Assembly: GCA_030765045.1 (NCBI GenBank)
Contig: CM060966.1
Coordinates: 63,109,786 to 63,173,785 of the forward strand
Origin: Tenodera sinensis
Lineage: Eukaryota > Arthropoda > Insecta > Mantodea > Mantidae
Length of the DNA: 64,000 bases
Direction: 5' to 3'
Of the stretch, positions 52,501 to 64,000 are shown piece by piece. A program made the translations under genes and the position numbers. Positions within the stretch are counted from its first letter, which is position 1. The number at the start of each line of letters is the position of its first letter. Under the pieces are notes generated by a model. It made no database searches and had not been told where the DNA came from. It saw only the letters and a list, made by a program, of their open reading frames with translations.

Positions 52501-55051
52501 TGTGTAAGTTTTGATGTACTTTTCTTGTATATACAATGAAAATGTGTATGTTTTGATGTACATTCCTTTTATATACAATGAAAATGTGTATGTTTTGATG
52601 TACATTTCTGGAGTGTACAATGAAAATGTGTAAGGTTTTGATGTACATTTCTTGAATATACAATGAAAATGTGTAAGTTTTGATGTACATTTCTTGTATA
52701 TACAATGAAAATGTGTATGTTTTGTTGTACATTTCTTGAGTGTAGAATGAAAGTGTGTATGTTTTGATGTACATTTCTTGTATATACAATGTAAATGTGT
52801 ATGTTTTGATGTAACTTTCTTGTATATACAATGAAAATGTGTAAGTGTTGATGTACATTTCTTGTATATACAATGAAAATGTGTAAGTTTTGATGTACAT
52901 TTCTTGCATATACAATGAAAATGTGTAAGTTTTTGATGTACATTTCCTGTATGTACAATGAAAATGTGTAAGTTTTGATGTACATTTCTTGTATATACAA
53001 TGAAAATGTGTAAGTTTTGTTGTACGTTTCTTTAGTGTACAACGAAAGTGTGTAGTTTTGATGTACATTTCTTGTATATACGATGAAAAGGTTTATGTTT
53101 TGCTGTACATTTCTTGTATATACAATGAAGGTGTGTAAGTTTTGATGTACATTTCTAGTATATACAATGAAAATGTGTATGTTTTGATTTACATTCCTTG
53201 TATATACAATGAAAATGTGTATGTCTTGATGTACATTTCTTGAGTGTACAATGAAAGTGTGTATGCTTTGATGTACATTTCTTGTATATACAATGAAAAT
53301 GTGTATGTTTTTATGTACACTCCTTGTATATACAATGAAAATGTGTATGTTTTGATGTACATTTCTTGAGTGTACAATGAAAGTGTGTATGTTTTGATGT
53401 ACATTTCCTGAAAATACAATGAAAATGTGTAAGTTTTGATGTACATTTCTTGTATATACAATGAAGATGTGTAAGGTTTGATGTACATTTCTAGTATATA
53501 CAATGAAATTGTGTATGTTTTGATTTACATTCCTTGTATATACAATGAAAATGTCAATGATTTGATGTACATTTCTTGAGTGTACAATGAAAGTGTGTAT
53601 GCTTTGATGTACATTTCTTGTATATACAATGAAAATGTGTAAGTTTTGATGTACATTTCTGGTATATACCATGAAAATGTGTAAGCTTTGATGTACATTT
53701 CTAGTATATACAATGAAAATGTGTAAGTTTTGATGTACTTTTCTTGTATATACAGTGAAAATGTGTATGTTTTGATGTACATTCCTTGTATATACAATGA
53801 AAATGTGTATGTTTTGATGTACATTTCTTGAGTGTACAATGAAAGTGTGTATGCTTTGATGTACATTTCTTGTATATACAATGAAAATGTGTAAGTTTTG
53901 ATGTACATTTCTTGTATATACAATGAAGATGTGTAAGGTTTGATGTACATTTCTAGTATATACAATGAAAATGTGTATGTTTTGATTTACATTCCTTGTA
54001 TATACAATGAAAATGTGTGTGTTTTGATGTACATTTCTTGAGTGTACAATGAAAGTGTGTATGCTTTGATGTACATTTCTTGTATATACAATGAAAATGT
54101 GTAAGTTTTGATGTACATTTCTTGTATATACTATGAAAATGTGTATGTTTTGATGTACATTTCTTGAGTGTACAGCGAAAGTGTGTATGCTTTGATGTAC
54201 ATTTCTTGTATATACAATGAAAATGTGTAACTTTTGATGTACATTTCTTGTATATACAGTGAAGATGTGTAAGGTTTGATGTACATTTCTAGTATATACA
54301 ATGAAAATGATTATGTTTTGATTTACATTCCTTGTATATACAATGAAAATGTGTATGTTTTGATGTACATTTCTTGAGTGTACAATGAAAGTGTGTTGCT
54401 TTGATGTACATTTCTTGTATATACAATGAAAATGTGTATGTTTTGATGTACATTTCTTGTATATACAATGAAAATGTGTAAGTTTTGATGTACATTTCTA
54501 GTATATACAATGAAAATGTGTAAGTTTTGATGTACTTTTCTTGTATATACAATGAAAATGTGTATGTTTTGATGTACATTCCTTTTATATACAATGAAAA
54601 TGTGTATGTTTTGATGTACATTTCTGGAGTGTACAATGAAAATGTGTAAGGTTTTGATGTACATTTCTTGAATATACAATGAAAATGTGTAAGTTTTGAT
54701 GTACATTTCTTGTATATACAATGAAAATGTGTATGTTTTGATGTACATTTCTTGAGTGTAGAATGAAAGTGTGTATGTTTTGATGTACATTTCTTGTATA
54801 TACAATGTAAATGTGTATGTTTTGATGTAACTTTCTTGTATACACAATGAAAATGTGTAAGTTTTGATGTACATTTCTTGTATAGACAATGAAAGTGTGT
54901 AAGTTTTGATGTACATTTCTTGTATATACAATGAAAATGTGTAAGTTTCTATGTACCTTTCTTGAGTGTACAACGAAAATGTGTATGTTTAGATGTACAT
55001 TTTTGTATATACAATGAAAATGTGTAAGTTTTGATGTACATTTCTTGCGTG
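49551..55051 (+). repeat. 5.50-kb tandem duplication, right copy
   Basis: Direct neighbour of the left copy, longer by one monomer (the GTACTTTTCTTG monomer near 54530). After that point the offset is 5501 bp, and the match runs to a TTGCGTGTACAAT monomer at 55045, the partner of the junction monomer at 49544. The junction lies within a normal monomer, as expected from unequal crossing-over in register. Confidence 0.88.
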
Positions 55052-55310
55052 TACAATCAAAGTGTGTATGTTTTGATGTAAATTTCTTGTATATACAATG
55101 AAAATGTGTAAGTTTTGATGTACATTTCTTGTATATACAATGAAGGTGTGTAAGGTTTGATGTACATTTCTAGTATATACAATTAAAATGTGTATGTTTT
55201 GATTTACATTCCTTGTATATACAATGAAAATGTGTATGTTTTGATGTACATTTCTTGAGTGTACAATGAAAGTGTGTATGCTTTGATGTACATTTCTTGT
55301 ATATACAATG

Positions 55311-58300
55311 AAAATGTGTATGTTTTTATGTACACTCCTTGTATATACAATGAAAATGTGTATGTTTTGATGTACATTTCTTGAGTGTACAATGAAAGTG
55401 TGTATGTTTTGATGTACATTTCCCGTATATACAATGAAAATGTGTAAGTTTTGATGTACATTTCTTGTATATACAATGAAGATGTGTAAGGTTTGATGTA
55501 CATTTCTAGTATATACAATGAAAATGTGTAAGTTTTGATGTACATTTCTTGTATATACAATGAAAATGTGTATGTTTTGATGTAAATTTCTTGAGTGTAG
55601 AATGAAAGTGTGTATGTTTTGATGTACATTTCTTGTATATACAATGTAAATGTGTATGTTTTGATGTAACTTTCTTGTATATACAATGAAAATGTGTAAG
55701 TTTTGATGTACATTTCTTGTATATACAATGAAAATGTGTAAGTTTCTATGTACCTTTCTTGAGTGTACAACGAAAATGTGTATGTTTAGATGTACATTTC
55801 TTGTATATACAATGAAAATGTGTAAGTTTTGATGTACATTTCTTGAGTGTACAATGAAAGTGTGTATGTTTTGATGTACATTTCTTGTATATACAATGAA
55901 AATGTGTAAGTTTTGATGTACATTTCTTGTATATACAATGAAGGTGTGTAAGGTTTGATGTACATTTCTAGTATATACAATGAAAATGTGTATGTTTTGA
56001 TTTACATTCCTTGTATATACAATGAAAATGTGTATGTTTTGATGTACATTTCTTGAGTGTACAATGAAAGTGTGTATGTTTTGATGTACATTTCCTGTAT
56101 ATACAATGAAAATGTGTAAGTTTTGATGTACATTTCTTGTATATACAATGAAGATGTGTAAGGTTTGATGTACATTTCTAGTATATACAATGAAATTGTG
56201 TATGTTTTGATTTACATTCCTTGTATATACAATGAAAATGTCAATGATTTGATGTACATTTCTTGAGTGTACAATGAAAGTGTGTATGCTTTGATGTACA
56301 TTTCTTGTATATACAATGAAGATGTGTAAGGTTTGATGTACATTTCTAGTATATACAATGAAAATGTGTATGTTTTGATTTACATTCCTTGTATATACAA
56401 TGAAAATGTGTGTGTTTTGATGTACATTTCTTGAGTGTACAATGAAAGTGTGTATGCTTTGATGTACATTTCTTGTATATACAATGAAAATGTGTAAGTT
56501 TTGATGTACATTTCCTGTATATACAATGAAAATGTGTATGTTTTGATGTACATTTCTTGAGTGTAGAATGAATGTGTGTATGTTTTGATGTACATTTCTT
56601 GTATATACAATGTAAATGTGTATGTTTTGATGTAACCTTCTTGTATATACAATGAAAATGTGTAAGTTTTGATTTACATTTCTTGTCTGTACAATGAAAA
56701 TGTGTATGTTTTGTTGTACGTTTCTTTAGTGTACAACGAAAATGTGTAGTTTTGATGTACATTTCTTGTATATACGATGAAAAGGTTTATGTTTTGCTGT
56801 ACATTTCTTGTATATACAATGAAAATGTGTATGTTTTTATGTATATTTCTTGTATATACAATGAAAATGTGTATGTTTTGATGTACATTTCTTGTATATA
56901 CAATGAAAATGTGTATGTTTTGATGTACATTTCTTGTATATAGAATGAAAATGTGTATGCTTTGATGTACATTTCTTATATGTACAATGAAAATGTGTAA
57001 GTTTTGATGTACATTCTTGTATATAAAATGAAAAAGTGTATGTTTTGAAGTACATTTCTTGTATATACAATGAAAATGTGTAGTTTCGATGTACATTTCT
57101 TGTATATACAATGAAAATGTGTAAGTTTTGAGGTACATTTCTTGTATATACAATGAGAATGTGTATGATTTGATGTACATTTCTTGAGTGTACAATGAAA
57201 GTGTGTATGTTTTGATGTACATTTCTTGTATATACAATGAAAATGTGTAAGTTTTGATGTACTTTTCTTGTATATACAATGAAAATGTGTATGTTTTGAT
57301 GTACATTCCTTTTATATACAATGAAAATGTGTATGTTTTGATGTACATTTCTGGAGTGTACAATGAAAATGTGTAAGGTTTTGATGTACATTTCTTGAAT
57401 ATACAATGAAAATGTGTAAGTTTTGATGTACATTTCTTGTATATACAATGAAAATGTGTATGTTTTGATGTAAATTTCTTGAGTGTAGAATGAAAGTGTG
57501 TATGTTTTGATGTACATTTCTTGTATATACAATGTAAATGTGTATGTTTTGATGTAACTTTCTTGTATATACAATGAAAATGTGTAAGTTTTGATGTACA
57601 TTTCTTGTATAGACAATGAAAGTGTGTAAGTTTTGATGTACATTTCTTGTATATACAATGAAAATGTGTAAGTTTCTATGTACCTTTCTTGAGTGTACAA
57701 CGAAAATGTGTATGTTTAGATGTACATTTCTTGTATATACAATGAAAATGTGTAAGTTTTGATGTACATTTCTTGAGTGTACAATGAAAGTGTGTATGTT
57801 TTGATGTACATTTCTTGTATATACAATGAAAATGTGTAAGTTTTGATGTACATTTCTTGTATATACAATGAAGGTGTGTAAGGTTTGATGTACATTTCTA
57901 GTATATACAATGAAAATGTGTATGTTTTGATTTACATTCCTTGTATATACAATGAAAATGTGTATGTTTTGATGTACATTTCTTGAGTGTACAATGAAAG
58001 TGTGTATGTTTTGATGTACATTTCCTGTATATACAATGAAAATGTGTAAGTTTTGATGTACATTTCTTGTATATACAATGAAGATGTGTAAGGTTTGATG
58101 TACATTTCTAGTATATACAATGAAATTGTGTATGTTTTGATTTACATTCCTTGTATATACAATGAAAATGTCAATGATTTGATGTACATTTCTTGAGTGT
58201 ACAATGAAAGTGTGTATGCTTTGATGTACATTTCTTGTATATACAATGAAAATGTGTATGTTTTGATGTACATTTCTTGTATATACAATGAAAATGTGTA

Positions 58301-58953
58301 AGTTTTGATGTACATTTCTTGTATATACAATGAAAATGTGTAAGTTTTGATGTACATTTCTAGTATATACAATGAAAATGTGTAAGTTTTGATGTACTTT
58401 TCTTGTATATACAATGAAAATGTGTATGTTTTGATGTACATTCCTTGTATATACAATGAAAATGTGTATGTTTTGATGTACATTTCTTGAGTGTACAATG
58501 AAAGTGTGTATGCTTTGATGTACATTTCTTGTATATACAATGAAAATGTGTAAGTTTTGATGTACATTTCTTGTATATACAATGAAGATGTGTAAGGTTT
58601 GATGTACATTTCTAGCATATACAATGAAAATGTGTATGTTTTGATTTACATTCCTTGTATATACAATGAAAATGTGTGTGTTTTGATGTACATTTCTTGA
58701 GTGTACAATGAAAGTGTGTATGCTTTGATGTACATTTCTTGTATATACAATGAAAATGTGTAAGTTTTGATGTACATTTCTTGTATATACAATGAAAATG
58801 TGTATGTTTTGATGTACATTTCTTGAGTGTAGAATGAAAGTGTGTATGTTTTGATGTACATTTCTTGTATATACAATGTAAATGTGTATGTTTTGATGTA
58901 ACCTTCTTGTATATACAATGAAGTGTTGATGTACATTTCTTGTATATACAATG
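55311..58953 (+). repeat. 3.64-kb tandem duplication, left copy
   Basis: From a GTATGTTTTTATGTACACTCC monomer at 55311, this segment is repeated directly from 58954. The offset is 3643 bp at first, 3517 bp after three monomers near 55800-55930 are absent from the right copy, and 3686 bp after the right copy's extra four monomers near 60180-60350. It includes a cassette (56713) and TTTACATTCC units of 210 and 168 bp (56001, 56211, 56379) and of 210 and 504 bp (57931, 58141, 58645). Confidence 0.88.
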
Positions 58954-61900
58954 AAAATGTGTATGTTTTTATGTACACTCCTTGTATATACAATGAAAAT
59001 GTGTATGTTTTGATGTACATTTCTTGAGTGTACAATGAAAGTGTGTATGTTTTGATGTACATTTCCCGTATATACAATGAAAATGTGTAAGTTTTGATGT
59101 ACATTTCTTGTATATACAATGAAGATGTGTAAGGTTTGATGTACATTTCTAGTATATACAATGAAAATGTGTAAGTTTTGATGTACATTTCTTGTATATA
59201 CAATGAAAATGTGTATGTTTTGATGTAAATTTCTTGAGTGTAGAATGAAAGTGTGTATGTTTTGATGTACATTTCTTGTATATACAATGTAAATGTGTAT
59301 GTTTTGATGTAACTTTCTTGTATATACAATGAAAATGTGTAAGTTTTGATGTACATTTCTTGTATATACAATGAAAATGTGTAAGTTTCTATGTACCTTT
59401 CTTGAGTGTACAACGAAAATGTGTATGTTTAGATGTACATTTCTTGTATATACAATGAAGGTGTGTAAGGTTTGATGTACATTTCTAGTATATACAATGA
59501 AAATGTGTATGTTTTGATTTACATTCCTTGTATATACAATGAAAATGTGTATGTTTTGATGTACATTTCTTGAGTGTACAATGAAAGTGTGTATGTTTTG
59601 ATGTACATTTCCTGTATATACAATGAAAATGTGTAAGTTTTGATGTACATTTCTTGTATATACAATGAAGATGTGTAAGGATTGATGTACATTTCTAGTA
59701 TATACAATGAAATTGTGTATGTTTTGATTTACATTCCTTGTATATACAATGAAAATGTCAATGATTTGATGTACATTTCTTGAGTGTACAATGAAAGTGT
59801 GTATGCTTTGATGTACATTTCTTGTATATACAATGAAGATGTGTAAGGTTTGATGTACATTTCTAGTATATACAATGAAAATGTGTATGTTTTGATTTAC
59901 ATTCCTTGTATATACAATGAAAATGTGTGTGTTTTGATGTACATTTCTTGAGTGTACAATGAAAGTGTGTATGCTTTGATGTACATTTCTTGTATATACA
60001 ATGAAAATGTGTAAGTTTTGATGTACATTTCCTGTATATACAATGAAAATGTGTATGTTTTGATGTACATTTCTTGAGTGTAGAATGAATGTGTGTATGT
60101 TTTGATGTACATTTCTTGTATATACAATGTAAATGTGTATGTTTTGATGTAACCTTCTTGTATATACAATGAAAATGTGTAAGTGTTGATGTACATTTCT
60201 TTTATATACAATGAAAATGTGTAAGCTGTGATGTACATTTCTTGCATATACAATGAAAATGTGTAAGTTTTTGATGTACATTTCCTGTATGTACAATGAA
60301 AATGTGTAAGTTTTGATGTATATTTCTTGTATATACAATGAAAATGTGTAAGTTTTGATTTACATTTCTTGTCTGTACAATGAAAATGTGTATGTTTTGT
60401 TGTACGTTTCTTTAGTGTACAACGAAAATGTGTAGTTTTGATGTACATTTCTTGTATATACGATGAAAAGGTTTATGTTTTGCTGTACATTTCTTGTATA
60501 TACAATGAAAATGTGTATGTTTTTATGTATATTTCTTGTATATACAATGAAAATGTGTATGTTTTGATGTACATTTCTTGTATATACAATGAAAATGTGT
60601 ATGTTTTGATGTACATTTCTTGTATATAGAATGAAAATGTGTATGCTTTGATGTACATTTCTTATATGTACAATGAAAATGTGTAAGTTTTGATGTACAT
60701 TCTTGTATATAAAATGAAAAAGTGTATGTTTTGAAGTACATTTCTTGTATATACAATGAAAATGTGTAGTTTCGATGTACATTTCTTGTATATACAATGA
60801 AAATGTGTAAGGTTTGAGGTACATTTCTTGTATATACAATGAGAATGTGTATGATTTGATGTACATTTCTTGAGTGTACAATGAAAGTGTGTATGTTTTG
60901 ATGTACATTTCTTGTATATACAATGAAAATGTGTAAGTTTTGATGTACTTTTCTTGTATATACAATGAAAATGTGTATGTTTTGATGTACATTCCTTTTA
61001 TATACAATGAAAATGTGTATGTTTTGATGTACATTTCTGGAGTGTACAATGAAAATGTGTAAGGTTTTGATGTACATTTCTTGAATATACAATGAAAATG
61101 TGTAAGTTTTGATGTACATTTCTTGTATATACAATGAAAATGTGTATGTTTTGATGTAAATTTCTTGAGTGTAGAATGAAAGTGTGTATGTTTTGATGTA
61201 CATTTCTTGTATATACAATGTAAATGTGTATGTTTTGATGTAACTTTCTTGTATATACAATGAAAATGTGTAAGTTTTGATGTACATTTCTTGTATAGAC
61301 AATGAAAGTGTGTAAGTTTTGATGTACATTTCTTGTATATACAATGAAAATGTGTAAGTTTCTATGTACCTTTCTTGAGTGTACAACGAAAATGTGTATG
61401 TTTAGATGTACATTTCTTGTATATACAATGAAAATGTGTAAGTTTTGATGTACATTTCTTGAGTGTACAATGAAAGTGTGTATGTTTTGATGTACATTTC
61501 TTGTATATACAATGAAAATGTGTAAGTTTTGATGTACATTTCTTGTATATACAATGAAGGTGTGTAAGGTTTGATGTACATTTCTAGTATATACAATGAA
61601 AATGTGTATGTTTTGATTTACATTCCTTGTATATACAATGAAAATGTGTATGTTTTGATGTACATTTCTTGAGTGTACAATGAAAGTGTGTATGTTTTGA
61701 TGTACATTTCCTGTATATACAATGAAAATGTGTAAGTTTTGATGTACATTTCTTGTATATACAATGAAGATGTGTAAGGTTTGATGTACATTTCTAGTAT
61801 ATACAATGAAATTGTGTATGTTTTGATTTACATTCCTTGTATATACAATGAAAATGTCAATGATTTGATGTACATTTCTTGAGTGTACAATGAAAGTGTG

Positions 61901-62639
61901 TATGCTTTGATGTACATTTCTTGTATATACAATGAAAATGTGTATGTTTTGATGTACATTTCTTGTATATACAATGAAAATGTGTAAGTTTTGATGTACA
62001 TTTCTTGTATATACAATGAAAATGTGTAAGTTTTGATGTACATTTCTAGTATATACAATGAAAATGTGTAAGTTTTGATGTACTTTTCTTGTATATACAA
62101 TGAAAATGTGTATGTTTTGATGTACATTCCTTGTATATACAATGAAAATGTGTATGTTTTGATGTACATTTCTTGAGTGTACAATGAAAGTGTGTATGCT
62201 TTGATGTACATTTCTTGTATATACAATGAAAATGTGTAAGTTTTGATGTACATTTCTTGTATATACAATGAAGATGTGTAAGGTTTGATGTACATTTCTA
62301 GTATATACAATGAAAATGTGTATGTTTTGATTTACATTCCTTGTATATACAATGAAAATGTGTGTGTTTTGATGTACATTTCTTGAGTGTACAATGAAAG
62401 TGTGTATGCTTTGATGTACATTTCTTGTATATACAATGAAAATGTGTAAGTTTTGATGTACATTTCTTGTATATACAATGAAAATGTGTATGTTTTGATG
62501 TACATTTCTTGAGTGTAGAATGAAAGTGTGTATGTTTTGATGTACATTTCTTGTATATACAATGTAAATGTGTATGTTTTGATGTAACCTTCTTGTATAT
62601 ACAATGAAGTGTTGATGTACATTTCTTGTATATACAATG
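58954..62639 (+). repeat. 3.69-kb tandem duplication, right copy
   Basis: Direct copy of the preceding 3.64 kb. Few substitutions are visible, for example GTAAGGTTTGAGG near 60810 against GTAAGTTTTGAGG, and GTAAGGATTG near 59678 against GTAAGGTTTG. It ends with the 33-bp monomer at about 62607, partner of the one at 58921, and then continues into consensus monomers while the left copy jumped back to the start of the unit. Confidence 0.88.
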
Positions 62640-62824
62640 AAAATGTGTAAGTTTTGATGTACATTTCTTGCATATACAATGAAAATGTGTAAGTTTTTGA
62701 TGTACATTTCCTGTATGTACAATGAAAATGTGTAAGTTTTGATGTACATTTCTTGTATATACAATTAAAATGTGTAAGTTTTGATTTACATTTCTTGTCT
62801 GTACAATGAAAATGTGTATGTTTT

Positions 62825-62903
62825 GTTGTACGTTTCTTTAGTGTACAACGAAAATGTGTAGTTTTGATGTACATTTCTTGTATATACGATGAAAAGGTTT
62901 ATG
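62825..62903 (+). repeat. CpG-bearing cassette (representative of ten)
   Basis: A monomer holding the perfect inverted repeat GTTGTAC / GTACAAC with an 11-base spacer (62825-62849) is followed exactly 70 bp later by AGGTTTATGTTTTGCTG (62895). It carries CpGs at the ends of both arms, whereas the consensus monomer has none. The first arm starts at 23381, 27327, 30182, 39290, 41473 (as GTTGGAC), 47560, 53019, 56713, 60399 and 62825, always 70 bp from its AGGTTTATG. A simpler form of the monomer (GATGTAC arm, TTTAGTGTACAACG) recurs from 1870 onward, so the cassette is a later derivative. Confidence 0.85.
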
Positions 62904-63329
62904 TTTTGCTGTACATTTCTTGTATATACAATGAAAATGTGTATGTTTTTATGTATATTTCTTGTATATACAATGAAAATGTGTATGTTTTGATGTACAT
63001 TTCTTGTATATACAATGAAAATGTGTATGTTTTGATGTACATTTCTTGTATATACAATGAAAATGTGTATGCTTTGATGTACATTTCTTATATGTACAAT
63101 GAAAATGTGTAAATTTTGATGTACATTTCTAGTATATACAATGAAAATGTGTATGTTTTGATGTACATTTCTTGAGTGTACAATGAAAGTGTGTATGTTT
63201 TGATGTACATTTCTTGTATATACAATGAAAATGTGTAAGTTTTGATGTACATTTCTTGTATATCCAATGATGATGTGTAAGGTATGATGTACATTAGTAG
63301 TATATACAATGAAAATGTGTATGTTTTGA

Positions 63330-63707
63330 TTTACATTCCTTGAATATACAATGAAAATGTGTATGTTTTGATTTACATTCCTTGAATATACAATGAAAAT
63401 GTGTATGTTTTGATGTACATTTCTTGAGTGTACAATGAAAGTGTGTATTTTTTGATGTACATTCGTTGTATATACAATGAAAATGTGTATGTTTTGATGT
63501 ACATTTCTTGAGTGTACAATGAAAGTGTGTATTTTTTTATGTACATTCCTTGAATATACAATGAAAATGTGTATGTTTTGATGTACATTTCTTGAGTGTA
63601 CAATGAAAGTGTGTATTTTTGGATGTACATTCCTTGTATATACAATGAAAATGTGTATGTTTTGGTGTACATTTCTTGAGTGTACAATGAAAGTGTGTAT
63701 TTTTTTA
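63330..63707 (+). repeat. GTATTTTTTG 84-bp dimers, four copies plus one monomer
   Basis: The leading TTTACATTCCTTGAATATAC monomer is present twice (63330 and 63372), then four dimers run to 63707, including one with TTTTGGTGTAC. Two dimers read GTATTTTTTTATG, a private change. This is the third instance of the cluster at 31063 and 42353. It shows that the 30.2-31.7 kb order is repeated again at the right end, with the cassette at 62825 matching that at 30182. Confidence 0.85.
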
Positions 63708-64000
63708 TGTACATTCCTTGTATATACAATGAAAATGTGTATGTTTTGATGTACACTCCTTGTATATACAATGAAAATGTGTATGTTTTGATGTACATTT
63801 CTTGAGTGTACAATGAAAGTGTGTATGCTTTGATGTACATTTCTTGTATATACAATGAAAATGTGTATGTTTTGATGTACATTTCTTGTATATACAATGA
63901 AAATGTGTAAGTTTTGATGTACATTTCTAGTATATACAATGAAAATGTGTAAGTTTTGATGTACTTTTCTTGTATATACAATGAAAATGTGTATGTTTTG

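Larger units (their letters stand above)
1..64000 (+). repeat. 42-bp satellite DNA array filling the window
   Basis: The window is a continuous head-to-tail array of a 42-bp monomer, roughly 1,520 copies, entered and left in mid-array. The commonest monomer has 18 T, 14 A, 7 G and 3 C, so it is about 24% G+C with a strong excess of G over C on this strand. Every monomer runs in the same direction: the motif TGTACATTTCTTG recurs throughout and I found no stretch carrying its complement. Adjacent monomers usually differ at one to six positions, and the variants come back in fixed order many monomers later, which is higher-order repeat organisation. Occasional 41- or 43-bp monomers shift the phase. 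No stretch over 300 bp is free of the repeat, and no gene, RNA gene or transposon interrupts it. The class (eukaryotic satellite) is clear; family name, species and chromosomal position cannot be read from the sequence. Confidence 0.97.

Noticed and set aside
1..64000. CRISPR array
   Set aside because: There are no unique spacers. Repeat follows repeat without intervening sequence, and there are no cas genes.
1..64000. Telomeric repeat, rDNA spacer or mitochondrial control-region repeat
   Set aside because: The unit is 42 bp and unlike any G-rich telomere repeat, no rRNA sequence is present, and 64 kb of pure repeat is out of scale for an animal mitochondrial genome.
1..64000. Bacterial or plasmid iterons, or a repeat-rich surface-protein gene
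   Set aside because: Iteron sets are short and sit beside a rep gene. A surface-protein gene would show one conserved frame and unique ends. Neither is seen.
1..64000. Calling this a functional centromere
   Set aside because: The organisation fits, but position and CENP-A occupancy cannot be read from sequence. Pericentromeric, subtelomeric or B-chromosome arrays would look the same.

Overview
The whole 64 kb window is one uninterrupted satellite DNA array. A 42-bp, AT-rich monomer (10 G/C of 42 in the commonest form; reference copy at 770-811) is repeated head-to-tail about 1,520 times, always in the same orientation, from the first base to the last. I see no unique sequence, protein-coding gene, RNA gene, transposon or inversion. 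An array of this size and organisation points to the nucleus of a eukaryote, in a centromeric, pericentromeric, subtelomeric or B-chromosome block. The monomer is not one I recognise, so I name neither species nor chromosome.

The array has several layers. Monomers differ at diagnostic positions: an intact TTGTATATACAA palindrome or TTGAGTGTACAA, GTAAG or GTATG, GAAAATG, GAAAGTG or GAAGATG, TTTACATTCC, CTAGTATATAC, and single-base indels giving 41- or 43-bp monomers. The variants recur in fixed order and so define higher-order repeats (HORs). From 1 to about 15 kb there are 84-bp dimer blocks inside long units 2.1-3.9 kb apart, including two copies of a 2.2-kb segment that look identical. From about 15.5 to 19.2 kb the unit is 44 monomers (1846 and 1848 bp). 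From about 21 kb onward the dominant organisation changes to units that open with a TTTACATTCC monomer and are 4, 5, 7, 8, 11 or 12 monomers long, embedded in multi-kilobase duplications. These include copies about 16.3 kb apart (19.5-22.3 and 35.8-38.7 kb), copies about 11 kb apart (29.1-34.3 and 40.5-45.0 kb), a direct 5.46/5.50-kb tandem duplication (44.09-55.05 kb) and a direct 3.64/3.69-kb tandem duplication (55.31-62.64 kb).

The minus strand is open in all three frames for long stretches. This follows from the monomer: 42 is divisible by 3, and the consensus plus strand lacks TTA, CTA and TCA. The resulting 14-residue-repeat ORFs, up to 1,268 codons, are best read as by-products rather than genes. 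The features most worth following up are the dyad symmetry carried by alternate monomers in the dimer blocks, the match of 42 bp to four helical turns, a CpG-bearing cassette kept in ten copies, and the very recent duplications.
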